DNA of 64,000 nt from Actinomycetota bacterium (GTDB lineage: Bacteria > Actinomycetota > Coriobacteriia > Anaerosomatales > Anaerosomataceae): assembly GCA_009668945.1 (NCBI GenBank), contig SBEH01000002.1, positions 186,001-250,000 of the forward strand, written 5' to 3'. Both the position numbers and the translations under genes were made by a program. Below are positions 49,496 to 57,819 of the stretch, piece after piece (within the stretch, counting starts at the first letter, position 1; each line of letters starts with the position of its first letter). Under the pieces are notes generated by a model. That model made no database searches, was not told the DNA's origin, and saw nothing but the letters and a program-made list of their open reading frames with translations.

Positions 49496-50928
49496 TGGAC
49501 GAGGCGGCGATCGTCGCCTGGCAGCTCGGCCGGACTCCCCGCGGGCCCTGGCGCGTTGTGGCGCGCTGCACGCACGGGTATCCGATCTGCATCCTCACGT
49601 CGCCGATGATCGAGGGCGGAGAGCCGTTCCCGACGCTCTACTACCTCACGTGCCCGCACCTGGTCGCCGAGGTATCGAGTCTCGAGTCGTCCGGACAGCT
49701 CGAGGTGTGGCGGAAGCGGCTGGTGGACGACTTCGCGCTGGCCGCGCGTCTGCGCGACGCGGACGAGGAGTATCGCAAGCGCCGGGCTGCCGAGGCCGGT
49801 GGCGTCGATCCGACCCCGGGAGTCGGCATCGCGGGCCAACGGGGTGTGTTGGGCACGAAGTGCCTGCACGCGCACGTTGCCGCGACGCTAGCCGGAATCG
49901 GGGACCCGGTAGGCGAGGGCGTCCTCCAGGCCGTCGCGTCGCCTGAATGCGTCCGCGCGGAGTGTGCGGGAGAGAGCGTGCAGCCAACCGAGCGGCGCGC
50001 GGTCATCGACATCGGCACGGTCACGACGCGCATGCTGGTCGCGGATGTCACGGACGGGGCGATCCATGAGGTCGTGCGGCGGCAGACGATCACGCACTTG
50101 GGCGCAGGCTGGGCGCACACTGGACGGCTCTCGGCGGAAGGGATCGGCCGGGTCGCATCCGCCGTTCGCGAGTTCGTTACCGAGGCCGAGGCCCTTGGAG
50201 CGCAGCGCATCGCCGCTGCCGCCACCGCGGCCGCGCGAGACGCGGAGAACAGAGACGAGTTCTGCGAAGCGATCGCATCGGCAGGCGTGCGGCCCGAGAT
50301 CATCTCGGGAGACCGCGAGGGGTACCTCACCTTCCTCGGTGTTAGCTACGGCATCAGCAACGACCGCGTGCTGGTCGTGGACGTGGGCGGGGGCTCGACC
50401 GAGTTCGTGCTGGGCAGCTCCGGCCTGACCGCGGGCGAGCGTGTGGTCGAGATCGAGTTCGTACGCTCTGTCGACATCGGATCGCGCCGGGCGACCGAGC
50501 TCTTCTTGCGTTCCGATCCCCCGACGGAGGGCGAGATCGACGAAGCGGCCAGCTGGATCACCGATGAGTTGTGGGATGTCTTCTCGGCGATGCGCGGGAG
50601 ACCGCTCGAGATGGTGGCCGTAGCCGGAACCGCGACAAGCCTCGCGGCGATAGACTTGCGGCTCGACCCTTATGATTCCGACCGCATCCACGGCTACCGG
50701 CTGAGTGGGCGCTCGCTACTCGACATCCTCGAGCGTCTGGCGGCGATGACGCTCGAAGAGCGCAGACACGTGGTCGGCCTTGAGCCAGAGCGCGCGGGCG
50801 TGATCGTGGGGGGCGCGCTGATACTGCAGGCCGCCATGGCGTATGCTGGGCTTTCTTCGACGCTCGTGAGCGAACACGATATCCTCTACGGGATGGTGCT
50901 CGACCTCGACGGAGGGGGAGCTTCGTAG
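49495..50928 (+). CDS. DUF501-exopolyphosphatase (Ppx/GppA) fusion protein
   Basis: A 477-residue protein joining two genes that are separate neighbours in most actinobacteria. Residues 1 to about 160 are DUF501 (CTHGYPICILTSPMIEGGEPFPT, and CLHAHVAATLAGIGDPVG near 122-139; the first part written CTHGYPICILT and GGEPFPTLYYLT). Residues about 163-477 are a Ppx/GppA domain: AVIDIGTVTTRMLVADV (phosphate-1 loop), VVDVGGGSTEFVLG and AVAGTATSLAAIDL. The enzyme degrades polyphosphate or pppGpp. No stop or frameshift lies between. ATG 49495 overlaps the previous stop. Confidence 0.85.
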   Translation: MDEAAIVAWQLGRTPRGPWRVVARCTHGYPICILTSPMIEGGEPFPTLYYLTCPHLVAEVSSLESSGQLEVWRKRLVDDFALAARLRDADEEYRKRRAAEAGGVDPTPGVGIAGQRGVLGTKCLHAHVAATLAGIGDPVGEGVLQAVASPECVRAECAGESVQPTERRAVIDIGTVTTRMLVADVTDGAIHEVVRRQTITHLGAGWAHTGRLSAEGIGRVASAVREFVTEAEALGAQRIAAAATAAARDAENRDEFCEAIASAGVRPEIISGDREGYLTFLGVSYGISNDRVLVVDVGGGSTEFVLGSSGLTAGERVVEIEFVRSVDIGSRRATELFLRSDPPTEGEIDEAASWITDELWDVFSAMRGRPLEMVAVAGTATSLAAIDLRLDPYDSDRIHGYRLSGRSLLDILERLAAMTLEERRHVVGLEPERAGVIVGGALILQAAMAYAGLSSTLVSEHDILYGMVLDLDGGGAS

Positions 50929-50932
50929 TCGG

Positions 50933-51019
50933 AGCGGTGTATCCGAACTGGTACAGGAGGGGGCCTTAAAAGCCTCTGGCCGCAAGGCCGTGTGGGTTCG
51001 AATCCCACCACCGCTACCA
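50933..51019 (+). tRNA. tRNA-Leu (anticodon UAA)
   Basis: Acceptor arms AGCGGTG/CACCGCT, discriminator A and encoded CCA. Anticodon stem GGGGC/GCCTC with loop CTTAAAA puts UAA at 50967-50969. A long variable arm (GGCC-GCAA-GGCC) is typical of tRNA-Leu, and the T arm is GTGGG-TTCGAAT-CCCAC. It starts only four bases after the stop codon of the fusion gene, so it is probably processed from that mRNA. Confidence 0.95.
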
Positions 51020-51074
51020 GCGCGTTTTGACTCCGCGGCGCTGCCGCGGGTGAGACGGACTTACGGAGGACGGC

Positions 51075-51740
51075 GTGGCTGCCGAAGATGCGGCAGATCT
51101 ATACCAGGCATTCGTCGACCAGGACCCGGCCGCTGCCATCCAGGTCGTCGAGCGAGTGCGCACCTCGGGCATCGCGCAAGATGCGCTGTTCGATGCGTTG
51201 TACGCGCCTGCAATGGGACTCCTCGGCGGGGCCTGGGCTGCCGGGGGGATCGACGAGATCACCTTCACCCAGGCCGCGGTCGTCGCCGAGCAGGTCGCAT
51301 CCTTCGTGATGCCGGCGGTGGCGCGCCGGGACACGGGAGTGACGGTGGTTGTCGGCACGATGCACCGCGACCGTCACTCCATAGCACGGACGGTGATCGC
51401 CGCAACGCTCAAAGAGGCCGGCTACCGGGTGAACGACCTCGGCGTAGACGTGCGCCCGGCCGACTTCCTCGAGCGCGTCGAGGAGACCGGTGCGCGTATC
51501 GTGATCGTCTTCGCCGAGATCATGCAAACCGCGCGGGCGGCCGCGCGCGTGCGCGAGATGCTCGCTACCAACGGCCGCGACGACGTCGTGATGCTTGTCA
51601 GCGGCGGACCGTTCGCCGCTGATCCCGCGCTCGCCCGCGAGGTGGGGGCCAACGGGGTGGTGCCCGGCGCCGAGAGCGCGCTCAAGCTGATCGCCCGCGT
51701 CGCGCGCGATCGCGCCGCCAAAGCCGAGGCGGATGTCTGA
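51075..51740 (+). CDS. Cobalamin-binding-domain protein
   Basis: A 221-residue protein made of a helical cap (about 5-80, with GGAWAAGGIDEITFTQAAVVAEQ) and a B12-binding Rossmann-like domain (about 85-215) containing GTMHRDRHSIARTVIA and VSGGPFAADPALAREVGANG. This is the MtaC/methionine synthase-like module. The usual DxHxxG motif is D99-x-H101-x-x-A104, with Ala for Gly, but the histidine that ligates cobalt is present. No methyltransferase is adjacent, so it may be a corrinoid-based sensor or light-responsive regulator. GGAGG precedes the GTG. Confidence 0.8.
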   Translation: MAAEDAADLYQAFVDQDPAAAIQVVERVRTSGIAQDALFDALYAPAMGLLGGAWAAGGIDEITFTQAAVVAEQVASFVMPAVARRDTGVTVVVGTMHRDRHSIARTVIAATLKEAGYRVNDLGVDVRPADFLERVEETGARIVIVFAEIMQTARAAARVREMLATNGRDDVVMLVSGGPFAADPALAREVGANGVVPGAESALKLIARVARDRAAKAEADV

Positions 51741-52909
51741 TGGCAGGCCGGTCGACAGCGCTGCTCACCGCCGAGGAACTCGCCCGGCAGGGTGCCGTGA
51801 GCGCCGCCGTGGAGGCGTGCTACGAGGCGCTCGCCCTCGGTGACCGCGAGCCGCGCATACACGGACTCCTCGCGCATCTCATGCTCGAAGGCGACTTCTA
51901 CGACCAGGCGATCTCGGAGGCAACGAAGGCTATCGAGATCGATCCCGACTTCTCGGCTGCGTATCTCGCCCTCGGTCTGGCATACGACCGGCGCGGCGGG
52001 ATGTGGGATCAGTCGGTGCTCGTATGGCACGAACTCTCCGAGGTCGCGCCTGACCTTGTAACCGCGCACGTGCAGCTGGGCGAGGCGTATGCCGCCGCGA
52101 CATTCGAGGACGAGGCCGTCGAGAGCTGGAAGCGGGCGCTCGAGCTCGATCCGAAGGAAGCGCGCGCGACGTACAACCTCGCGATAGCGAGCCTGAAGCG
52201 CGAGGGCATGGCGCTTGCCCTTCCGCTCTTCCGGCAAGCCGGCGAGCTCGATCCGAGCCAGGACGAACTGTTCTTCAGCCTGCTCGGCGTGGGTGCCGTG
52301 CCGGACCATCCTATCGATCCGGCGAAAGTGAAGCCCACACGTACCGCGCGCCTGGGCGCAGCCGGACTGGCACTGAAGGCCGACGACCTCTTCGCGGCGG
52401 CCGACCTCGTGCGAATGGTGCTCGACGAGGACCCGGACGACCCGGAGGCGCTCGCGCTTTCCGCGTACGCCTACCTCAAGCAGGAGGCCGCGAACGAGTC
52501 GATGGCGTGCGCGATGCGCTCGCTTTCCCTCGACCCCGAGCTCGCGACGGCTCTGTACTGCCTCGGGGTCGTATACGCGCGCCGTACAGGCCTGAACCGC
52601 CACGCCGCCCGCGTCTTCATCGCGCTTGCGAAGCGCGCAGGGACGCAGGCTCTCGTGCACGTGCTGCTTGCCGAGTCGCTGCTGGGATTGCAGCGGTTCG
52701 AAGCCGCGAGCAAGGCGTATCGCCTGGGCGTCCGGCTCGACCCGGCCTGCGTGCGGGCCCGGTTCGGACTCGCGGCGTCGCACCTGACCGAAGGCCGTCA
52801 CGCCGAGGCGCAGTGGGAGATTCGGCGAGCCGCGTACTACGACACCAAGCGGCAGGGGCTGTTCTGGCGCCTGTACGACGAGTACGTCGGGGCAGGTGAT
52901 GACGAGTGA
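51740..52909 (+). CDS. TPR repeat protein
   Basis: A 389-residue soluble protein built almost entirely from tetratricopeptide repeats (AISEATKAIEIDPDFSAAYLA, AVESWKRALELDPKEARATYN, MACAMRSLSLDPELATALYC). These form a superhelical scaffold for protein partners. ATG 51740 overlaps the TGA of the B12 gene, and its own end overlaps the glycosidase-like gene by four bases. No signal peptide or catalytic domain. Confidence 0.85.
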   Translation: MAGRSTALLTAEELARQGAVSAAVEACYEALALGDREPRIHGLLAHLMLEGDFYDQAISEATKAIEIDPDFSAAYLALGLAYDRRGGMWDQSVLVWHELSEVAPDLVTAHVQLGEAYAAATFEDEAVESWKRALELDPKEARATYNLAIASLKREGMALALPLFRQAGELDPSQDELFFSLLGVGAVPDHPIDPAKVKPTRTARLGAAGLALKADDLFAAADLVRMVLDEDPDDPEALALSAYAYLKQEAANESMACAMRSLSLDPELATALYCLGVVYARRTGLNRHAARVFIALAKRAGTQALVHVLLAESLLGLQRFEAASKAYRLGVRLDPACVRARFGLAASHLTEGRHAEAQWEIRRAAYYDTKRQGLFWRLYDEYVGAGDDE

Positions 52910-54894
52910 GCGAGACGGCCAAGCCGAAGACCGGGACGAAGTCGGCGGCGAAGGGCGGTGGGGCGGCGCGCAACGCGAAGCAGGCCGCCAAGCCGGTGGC
53001 CGAGGAGACAGGCCCGCTGCGCAACCAGCTCTTCCCGATCGGCGTGGACTACTACCCGATCGATGACGAGAAGGCGTCGTTCTCCGACTGGTACGGCCGC
53101 GATCCCGAGGCCGATTTCGCCGCGATTGCGGAGCACCGCATCTCGCTCGTCCGCCTGTTCGTCTCATGGAAGGTCCTCGAGCCGCAGGTCGGACAGTACG
53201 ACGCCGATGCCGAGGACCGGCTCGGCGACCTGCTGGCAGCGGCGAAGTCGCACGACCTCAAGGCCATCGTCACGTTCTTCGCGGACGACCGGCTTGCCGA
53301 GATGAACGAACTGCCGTGGGCCAAGAAGCGCGACCCGCGCACTGACGACTACCTCATCCAGCGCGAGATCTCGCTGGTGCAGCGCCTCGTGAACCGGTTC
53401 CGCGCGGAGGGGGCCGTGTGGGCGTGGGAGCTCGGCAACGAGGCGTTCTTCGCCGGGTTCGAGAGCGAGGACGCGCTGCAGAAGTGGGCGACGGCGCTGC
53501 GGGACGCCATCCGCGAAGTGGACTCGGCCAGGACGATCATCCTGGCGTGCGACCCGGAAACGCTCGTGCGCGAATCGGGCGTGGACGCGCGTGTCGCGAT
53601 CGACGGCTTCGAATACGGAGTGAGTCACGTGACGGCGCCGTACCGTGCCTACGCCGCCGAAGGACCGCTCACGTACGGTCCGGCGACGTACCTCGACTCG
53701 TTCCTTCTCCGCGCCGCACTGCGCGACATCCCCGTGCTCGCCGATGGCGTGGGGATACACTCGCTCGAGGTGTCGGTGGCCGAAGAAGCGGCGTACGTCC
53801 GAACTGCCCTTTACTCCGCGCTGATGAACCGCGCTTCGGGCGTGACCCTGCGGCGCTGGCGCGATCTTGAGACCGAGAAGCGCGAGCCGTACTTCTGCGA
53901 CCCCTACGAGGTGCTAGTGGGCCTGAACGACGTCACCGGTGAGCCGAAACCTGTACTCGCCGAGGTGAAGAAGTTCGCGCGCGTGGCCGCCCGCCTCGAC
54001 CTGCGCGTGTACGCGCCGCAGCCCGAGCGTGCGGCGGTGCTCGTCCCGGCCGAGCGTTACGAGCCGCTGCCGTCGCTTACAGGCCTGTACGCGCCGAGGT
54101 CGTGCCTTCAGGCGTATACCGCCGCGAAGGAGGCGCACGTCCCGGTGACGCTCGCTCGCGAGGGCGACGAACTCGGCAGCTTCATGACGCTGTTCATCCC
54201 ATCGGCGGCTAGGCTATCGGCGCCCATGTGGGCGAGTCTGGCCTCGTTCGTACAGTCGGGAGGCTCGGTAGTGCTCTCCTACGGCGGCGGCGACGCCGAC
54301 CCGGCGCTGCGCGAGATCTTCGGCGTGGACTTCCTCGGGGACCACGGCGTGCGCCCGGTCTTGAGCTGCCGCATCGCGCAACCGGGGCTGCTCGGCGATC
54401 TGAGCGCCTTCGACGTGAGGCTCGACCTGCCGCACTACGCGCTCGTGGGTGGAGGCATGTCGACGGTGGTGGCCACCGACGCCACCGGCAGCCCGTTGCT
54501 GACGCTCAATCAATACGGCCAGGGCAAGGCCATCTTCCTCGCCGCGCCGCTCGAGCGCGCCATAGCGCAGAGCGACCCGTGGGCGGCGCCGGACGCGGTG
54601 CGCACGCTGCTGCGGACCGTGTACGGGTCGGTTGCCCGCGCCGCAGGCGCGGGGCCCGTCATCGACTGCGACGAGCCGAATGCTGAGATCGCGCTGTTCC
54701 AGGGCGAGGCGGGCGACGTGGTGTTCGTTCTCAACCACGCGGCCGAGTCCGTGACGGCCACGCTCACCGCCGAACGTGTGGTAGCCTCAGTCGTGGACAT
54801 CCGGGGTGGCGCGGCCGCAGAGGTAGGGGCCCGCGCGTTCGGCGTTCCACTTGGGGCGAACGCCGCCGTAGCGCTGCGTCTGGCCTACGGCTAG
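52906..54894 (+). CDS. Glycoside hydrolase-like protein, possibly catalytically altered
   Basis: A 662-residue protein without a signal peptide. After a Lys/Ala-rich head (1 to about 35) comes a (beta/alpha)8 barrel like GH5/GH42 enzymes (about 40-345), then a Rossmann-like domain resembling the GH42 trimerisation domain (about 375-560) and a small beta domain. The acid/base is visible in WAWELGNEAFF (N178, E179). The expected nucleophile Glu at the end of strand 7 is missing: the segment reads IPVLADGVGIHS, with D280 nearby. It might therefore bind rather than cleave sugars. It is coupled to the TPR gene through an overlap. Confidence 0.65.
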   Translation: MSETAKPKTGTKSAAKGGGAARNAKQAAKPVAEETGPLRNQLFPIGVDYYPIDDEKASFSDWYGRDPEADFAAIAEHRISLVRLFVSWKVLEPQVGQYDADAEDRLGDLLAAAKSHDLKAIVTFFADDRLAEMNELPWAKKRDPRTDDYLIQREISLVQRLVNRFRAEGAVWAWELGNEAFFAGFESEDALQKWATALRDAIREVDSARTIILACDPETLVRESGVDARVAIDGFEYGVSHVTAPYRAYAAEGPLTYGPATYLDSFLLRAALRDIPVLADGVGIHSLEVSVAEEAAYVRTALYSALMNRASGVTLRRWRDLETEKREPYFCDPYEVLVGLNDVTGEPKPVLAEVKKFARVAARLDLRVYAPQPERAAVLVPAERYEPLPSLTGLYAPRSCLQAYTAAKEAHVPVTLAREGDELGSFMTLFIPSAARLSAPMWASLASFVQSGGSVVLSYGGGDADPALREIFGVDFLGDHGVRPVLSCRIAQPGLLGDLSAFDVRLDLPHYALVGGGMSTVVATDATGSPLLTLNQYGQGKAIFLAAPLERAIAQSDPWAAPDAVRTLLRTVYGSVARAAGAGPVIDCDEPNAEIALFQGEAGDVVFVLNHAAESVTATLTAERVVASVVDIRGGAAAEVGARAFGVPLGANAAVALRLAYG

Positions 54895-54908
54895 GAGGCG
54901 AGGACCGC

Positions 54909-56267
54909 ATGCAAGACCCACAGCAGGACAAGCGTTCGTTTCTCTTGGAGTCGTGGCTTGAGTTCCACGACATCATCCAGAGCCACCCGGAGGTACGGCG
55001 CCTGCTCTTCGACCCGGTGACCGGACTGCCGACCACCCCGCTGCTCTTCCCACGCATCGAGTCGCTGATCGAGGACCGCGGCGAGGTCTCGTTGCTGTGC
55101 CTCAACGTGGTGAAGTACTCGCGAATCGAGGAGATCTACGGCTGGGAGGTCTTCGACGAGGTGATGTGCGAGGTCGCTTCGGTCCTGGAGCGCATCACCG
55201 GTCAGGAGTTGCGAGACTCGGACATGGTGGCCGAGCTGATGATCTCGGGCAACGCCTTCGTCGTGCTGTTGTCTCCGCCGCGCACGACCGAATCGATGTC
55301 CGGCGCCGCGCTGGAGGCCCTCGCAGTGCGGCTGGAGAGTCGCGTGCGCGAGGAGCTCGCACACGTGCTCGATCCGTCGATCTATCCCAAGTTCGGCTGC
55401 TACGTGGGGGCGGCCACCGCTCACCGCGATTCGAAGATGCGCCTCGAGCGGCTGGTCCACAACGCGCTGGAGGTGGCTCTCGCGCAGTCGGACTCTCGCG
55501 ACTTGCGCGACGCCCAGGCGCGAAAGGCGCGGCTCGAGGAGATCATCGCAGCGGGGAAGGTGCGCACGCTGGTGCATCCCATCTTGCGCCTCGACGACTT
55601 GAGTGTCATCGGCTACGAGGCGCTTTCCCGCGGTCCGGAGGGCGGCGAGTTCGAGCGGCCGGACAAGCTCTTCCGCATCGCCTACGATGCCGACCTCGTA
55701 GTCACTCTGGAGCGGTTGTGCCGAAGGCGCGCGTTCGAGATCGCAAAGGACCTTCCCGCGGGGCGGATGCTGTTCGTCAACATCGAGCCTGAGGCCGTCG
55801 CCGACCCGGAGCTGCGCGACATCATGTTCACAACCCTTGTCGCCGGTACGGGCGTGACCCCCGAGGACGTCGTCTTCGAGATCACCGAGCGCACGGCGAT
55901 CAACGATTTTGCCGCGTTTCGCGCCACGCTCGAGTACCTGCGCAGGCTCGGCTTCCACGTGGCCGTTGATGACGGAGGCGCCGGCTACGGCTCTTTGCAG
56001 TGTCTCGCCGAGGTGCGGCCCGAGTGGTTCAAGATCGACATGTCGCTCGTGAACGGCATCGACACCGATGACGTGCGGCGCAACCTCGTAGCGAGCATGG
56101 TGACGTTCGGCGAGCGCATCGGCGTGAAGCTCGTCGCGGAGGGCATCGAGACGATGGCCGAACTCGCCACACTGCGCGAACTCGGGGTCGAGTTCGGTCA
56201 GGGCTTCCTGTTCACGAAGCCGGTGGAGCCCTACCCGGCTGATGAGGACGTCCGACTGAAGCCGTAG
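54909..56267 (+). CDS. Cyclic di-GMP phosphodiesterase, degenerate GGDEF plus EAL
   Basis: A 452-residue cytoplasmic protein. Residues about 35-205 have the GGDEF fold, but the signature is replaced by MISGNAFVVLLS, so no cyclase activity is expected. The EAL domain (about 215-440) is complete: YEALSRGP, FVNIEPEA (Asn), FEITERT (Glu), VAVDDGGAGYGS (two Asp), WFKID (Lys), LVAEGIET (Glu) and FGQGFLF (Gln). It should hydrolyse c-di-GMP. It ends the run of B12, TPR and glycosidase-like genes and is 14 bases after them. A c-di-GMP riboswitch in the window shows the signal is used here. Confidence 0.9.
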   Translation: MQDPQQDKRSFLLESWLEFHDIIQSHPEVRRLLFDPVTGLPTTPLLFPRIESLIEDRGEVSLLCLNVVKYSRIEEIYGWEVFDEVMCEVASVLERITGQELRDSDMVAELMISGNAFVVLLSPPRTTESMSGAALEALAVRLESRVREELAHVLDPSIYPKFGCYVGAATAHRDSKMRLERLVHNALEVALAQSDSRDLRDAQARKARLEEIIAAGKVRTLVHPILRLDDLSVIGYEALSRGPEGGEFERPDKLFRIAYDADLVVTLERLCRRRAFEIAKDLPAGRMLFVNIEPEAVADPELRDIMFTTLVAGTGVTPEDVVFEITERTAINDFAAFRATLEYLRRLGFHVAVDDGGAGYGSLQCLAEVRPEWFKIDMSLVNGIDTDDVRRNLVASMVTFGERIGVKLVAEGIETMAELATLRELGVEFGQGFLFTKPVEPYPADEDVRLKP

Positions 56268-56382
56268 CGGGCGCGGGTCGGCGCGCCCCTCCGGTCTCTG
56301 AGAACGCGGCGGGCGGTGCTATCGCGCTTGTATCAGCTTCGATTATGCTCACTATGCACGTGGACGATTCATGGGAGCCGAC

Positions 56383-57411
56383 GTGGAGCCGATCCGTCTT
56401 ACGCAGATGTCGTCAAAGGCCGGTTGAGCCGCCAAGTGGGGTCCGGGTGACCTCGAGGCAGTCCTTGAACAGATGACACCGGGTGAGTCAGAGGACCTGC
56501 TCGTGGGCTTCGACACGTCCGATGACGCCGCCGTCTACCTCATGGGCGATCAGGCCGTACTGCTCACGGTCGACTTCTTCACGCCGATGGTCGACGACCC
56601 GTATGACTTCGGCCGAATCACGGCGGCCAACGCACTCTCCGACATATACGCGATGGGCGGCAGGCCGCTTGCGGCGATGAATCTGCTGGCGATGCCGTGC
56701 TCGCTTCCCCCCGAGGTGACCGCGGAAGTGATGCGCGGCGGCGCCGACAAGGTGCGCGAGGCAGGCGCGGTGATCGTCGGAGGGCACACCATCGACGACC
56801 AGGAGCCGAAGTACGGGCTCTCGGTGATGGGCGTGGCACGGCCCGAGGATGTGGTGCGCAACGTCGGAGCGAAGCCGGGCGACGTGCTTGTGATGACGAA
56901 GCAACTGGGCGTGGGCATCCTGAACACCGCGATCAAGCAAGGCCTTGAGACTGAAGACAGCCTCCGGGACGTGATCGAGAGCATGGCCCGCCTGAACCGG
57001 GCTGCCGCCGAGGCGATGCTCGAGGTGGGCGTGCATGCTGCCACCGATGTCACCGGCTTCGGGCTCGTGGGCCACGTGCGCGAGATGGCGTACGGAAGCG
57101 GGTGTGCGTGCGAGATCGAGCTTGCGAGCGTGCCGGTATGGCCGAAGGTTCTCGAGTACGCCGAGGCGATGGTCAGGCCGGGCAGGACCGCCGACGTGCT
57201 GGGGTACCTGGCGCAGTTCGTGACCTGGGGCTCCGCCACTCCGGCGTGGAAGGGCGTCCTCGCCGACCCGCAGACCTCAGGCGGGCTGCTCATGGCGGTC
57301 GAGCCCGCAGAAGCTGGCGCGCTGCTCGCCGCGCTTGAAGCGCGCGCGGAGCAGGCGGCGGTCGTTGGCAGGATGCTTGCCGGTGAGGCTGGCCGGATCA
57401 CAGTGGTCTGA
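56383..57411 (+). CDS. selD: Selenophosphate synthetase, itself a selenoprotein
   Basis: A 342-residue AIRS-family enzyme making selenophosphate from selenide and ATP. The catalytic Cys is encoded by TGA 56425-56427 (residue 15): IRLTQMSSKAG, then UGA, then AAKWGPGDLE, where the canonical form is CxCK-like with the essential Lys three residues on (K18). The rest is normal (VLLTVDFFTPMVDDPYDFG, AANALSDIYAMGG, GGHTIDDQEPKYG). GTG 56383 was chosen for its GGGAG at 56373-56377; ATG 56371 also fits. A strong SECIS-like hairpin follows the UGA. First gene of the selenocysteine locus. Confidence 0.93.
56437..56455 (+). promoter_or_regulatory. SECIS element in selD
   Basis: Stem UGGGGUC (56437-56443) pairs with GACCUCG (56449-56455), with two G-U pairs, and loop CGGGU containing GGU. 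The stem begins nine bases after the UGA and the loop 16 bases after it, within the usual distance for a bacterial SECIS that binds SelB. Confidence 0.7.
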
Positions 57412-57444
57412 CGCGCGGAAGCGTCCCCGGAAAGGACGGCGGCG

Positions 57445-57780
57445 ATGAAGGTCGTGTTCGTGAACTCGGAGCGGATCGGTGAAGGCGACGACGAGCTCGG
57501 CGCCAGGCTCATGGGGAGCTTCCTCTACTCACTCGCGCGGACCGACCGCAAGCCCGACGTACTCGTGTTGATGAATGGCGGCGTCCGGCTGGCGTGCAAG
57601 GACTCGAAGGTCCTGGATGATATCCGGCTGGTCTTGGCCGACGGCGTGAAGGTCTACTCCTGCGGAACGTGCCTCGACTTCTTCGGCCTGAAGGACGATC
57701 TCGCTGTCGGCGAGGTAGGGAACATGAACGACACTGTGGCGATGCTCATGGACGCCGAGGACGTGGTGAGTATCGGCTAG
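57445..57780 (+). CDS. YedF C-terminal-domain protein of selenium metabolism
   Basis: A 111-residue DsrE-fold protein matching the C-terminal half of Yed[45 protein letters not shown] and [14 protein letters not shown] (each shown as a short segment). YedF usually carries an N-terminal TusA/SirA domain that is absent here. The two cysteines in SCGTC could carry sulfur or selenium. It lies between selD and selA, 33 bases after selD, so a role in selenium supply is likely. Confidence 0.85.
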   Translation: MKVVFVNSERIGEGDDELGARLMGSFLYSLARTDRKPDVLVLMNGGVRLACKDSKVLDDIRLVLADGVKVYSCGTCLDFFGLKDDLAVGEVGNMNDTVAMLMDAEDVVSIG

Positions 57781-57819
57781 TCCAGCCCGGGCGCCCGCGC
57801 TGCTCGGCGCTCGGCTAGA

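Noticed and set aside
56473-57411. Short SelD starting at ATG 56473
   Set aside because: It would lose the catalytic residue and Lys; the upstream frame through the UGA restores the full family N-terminus.
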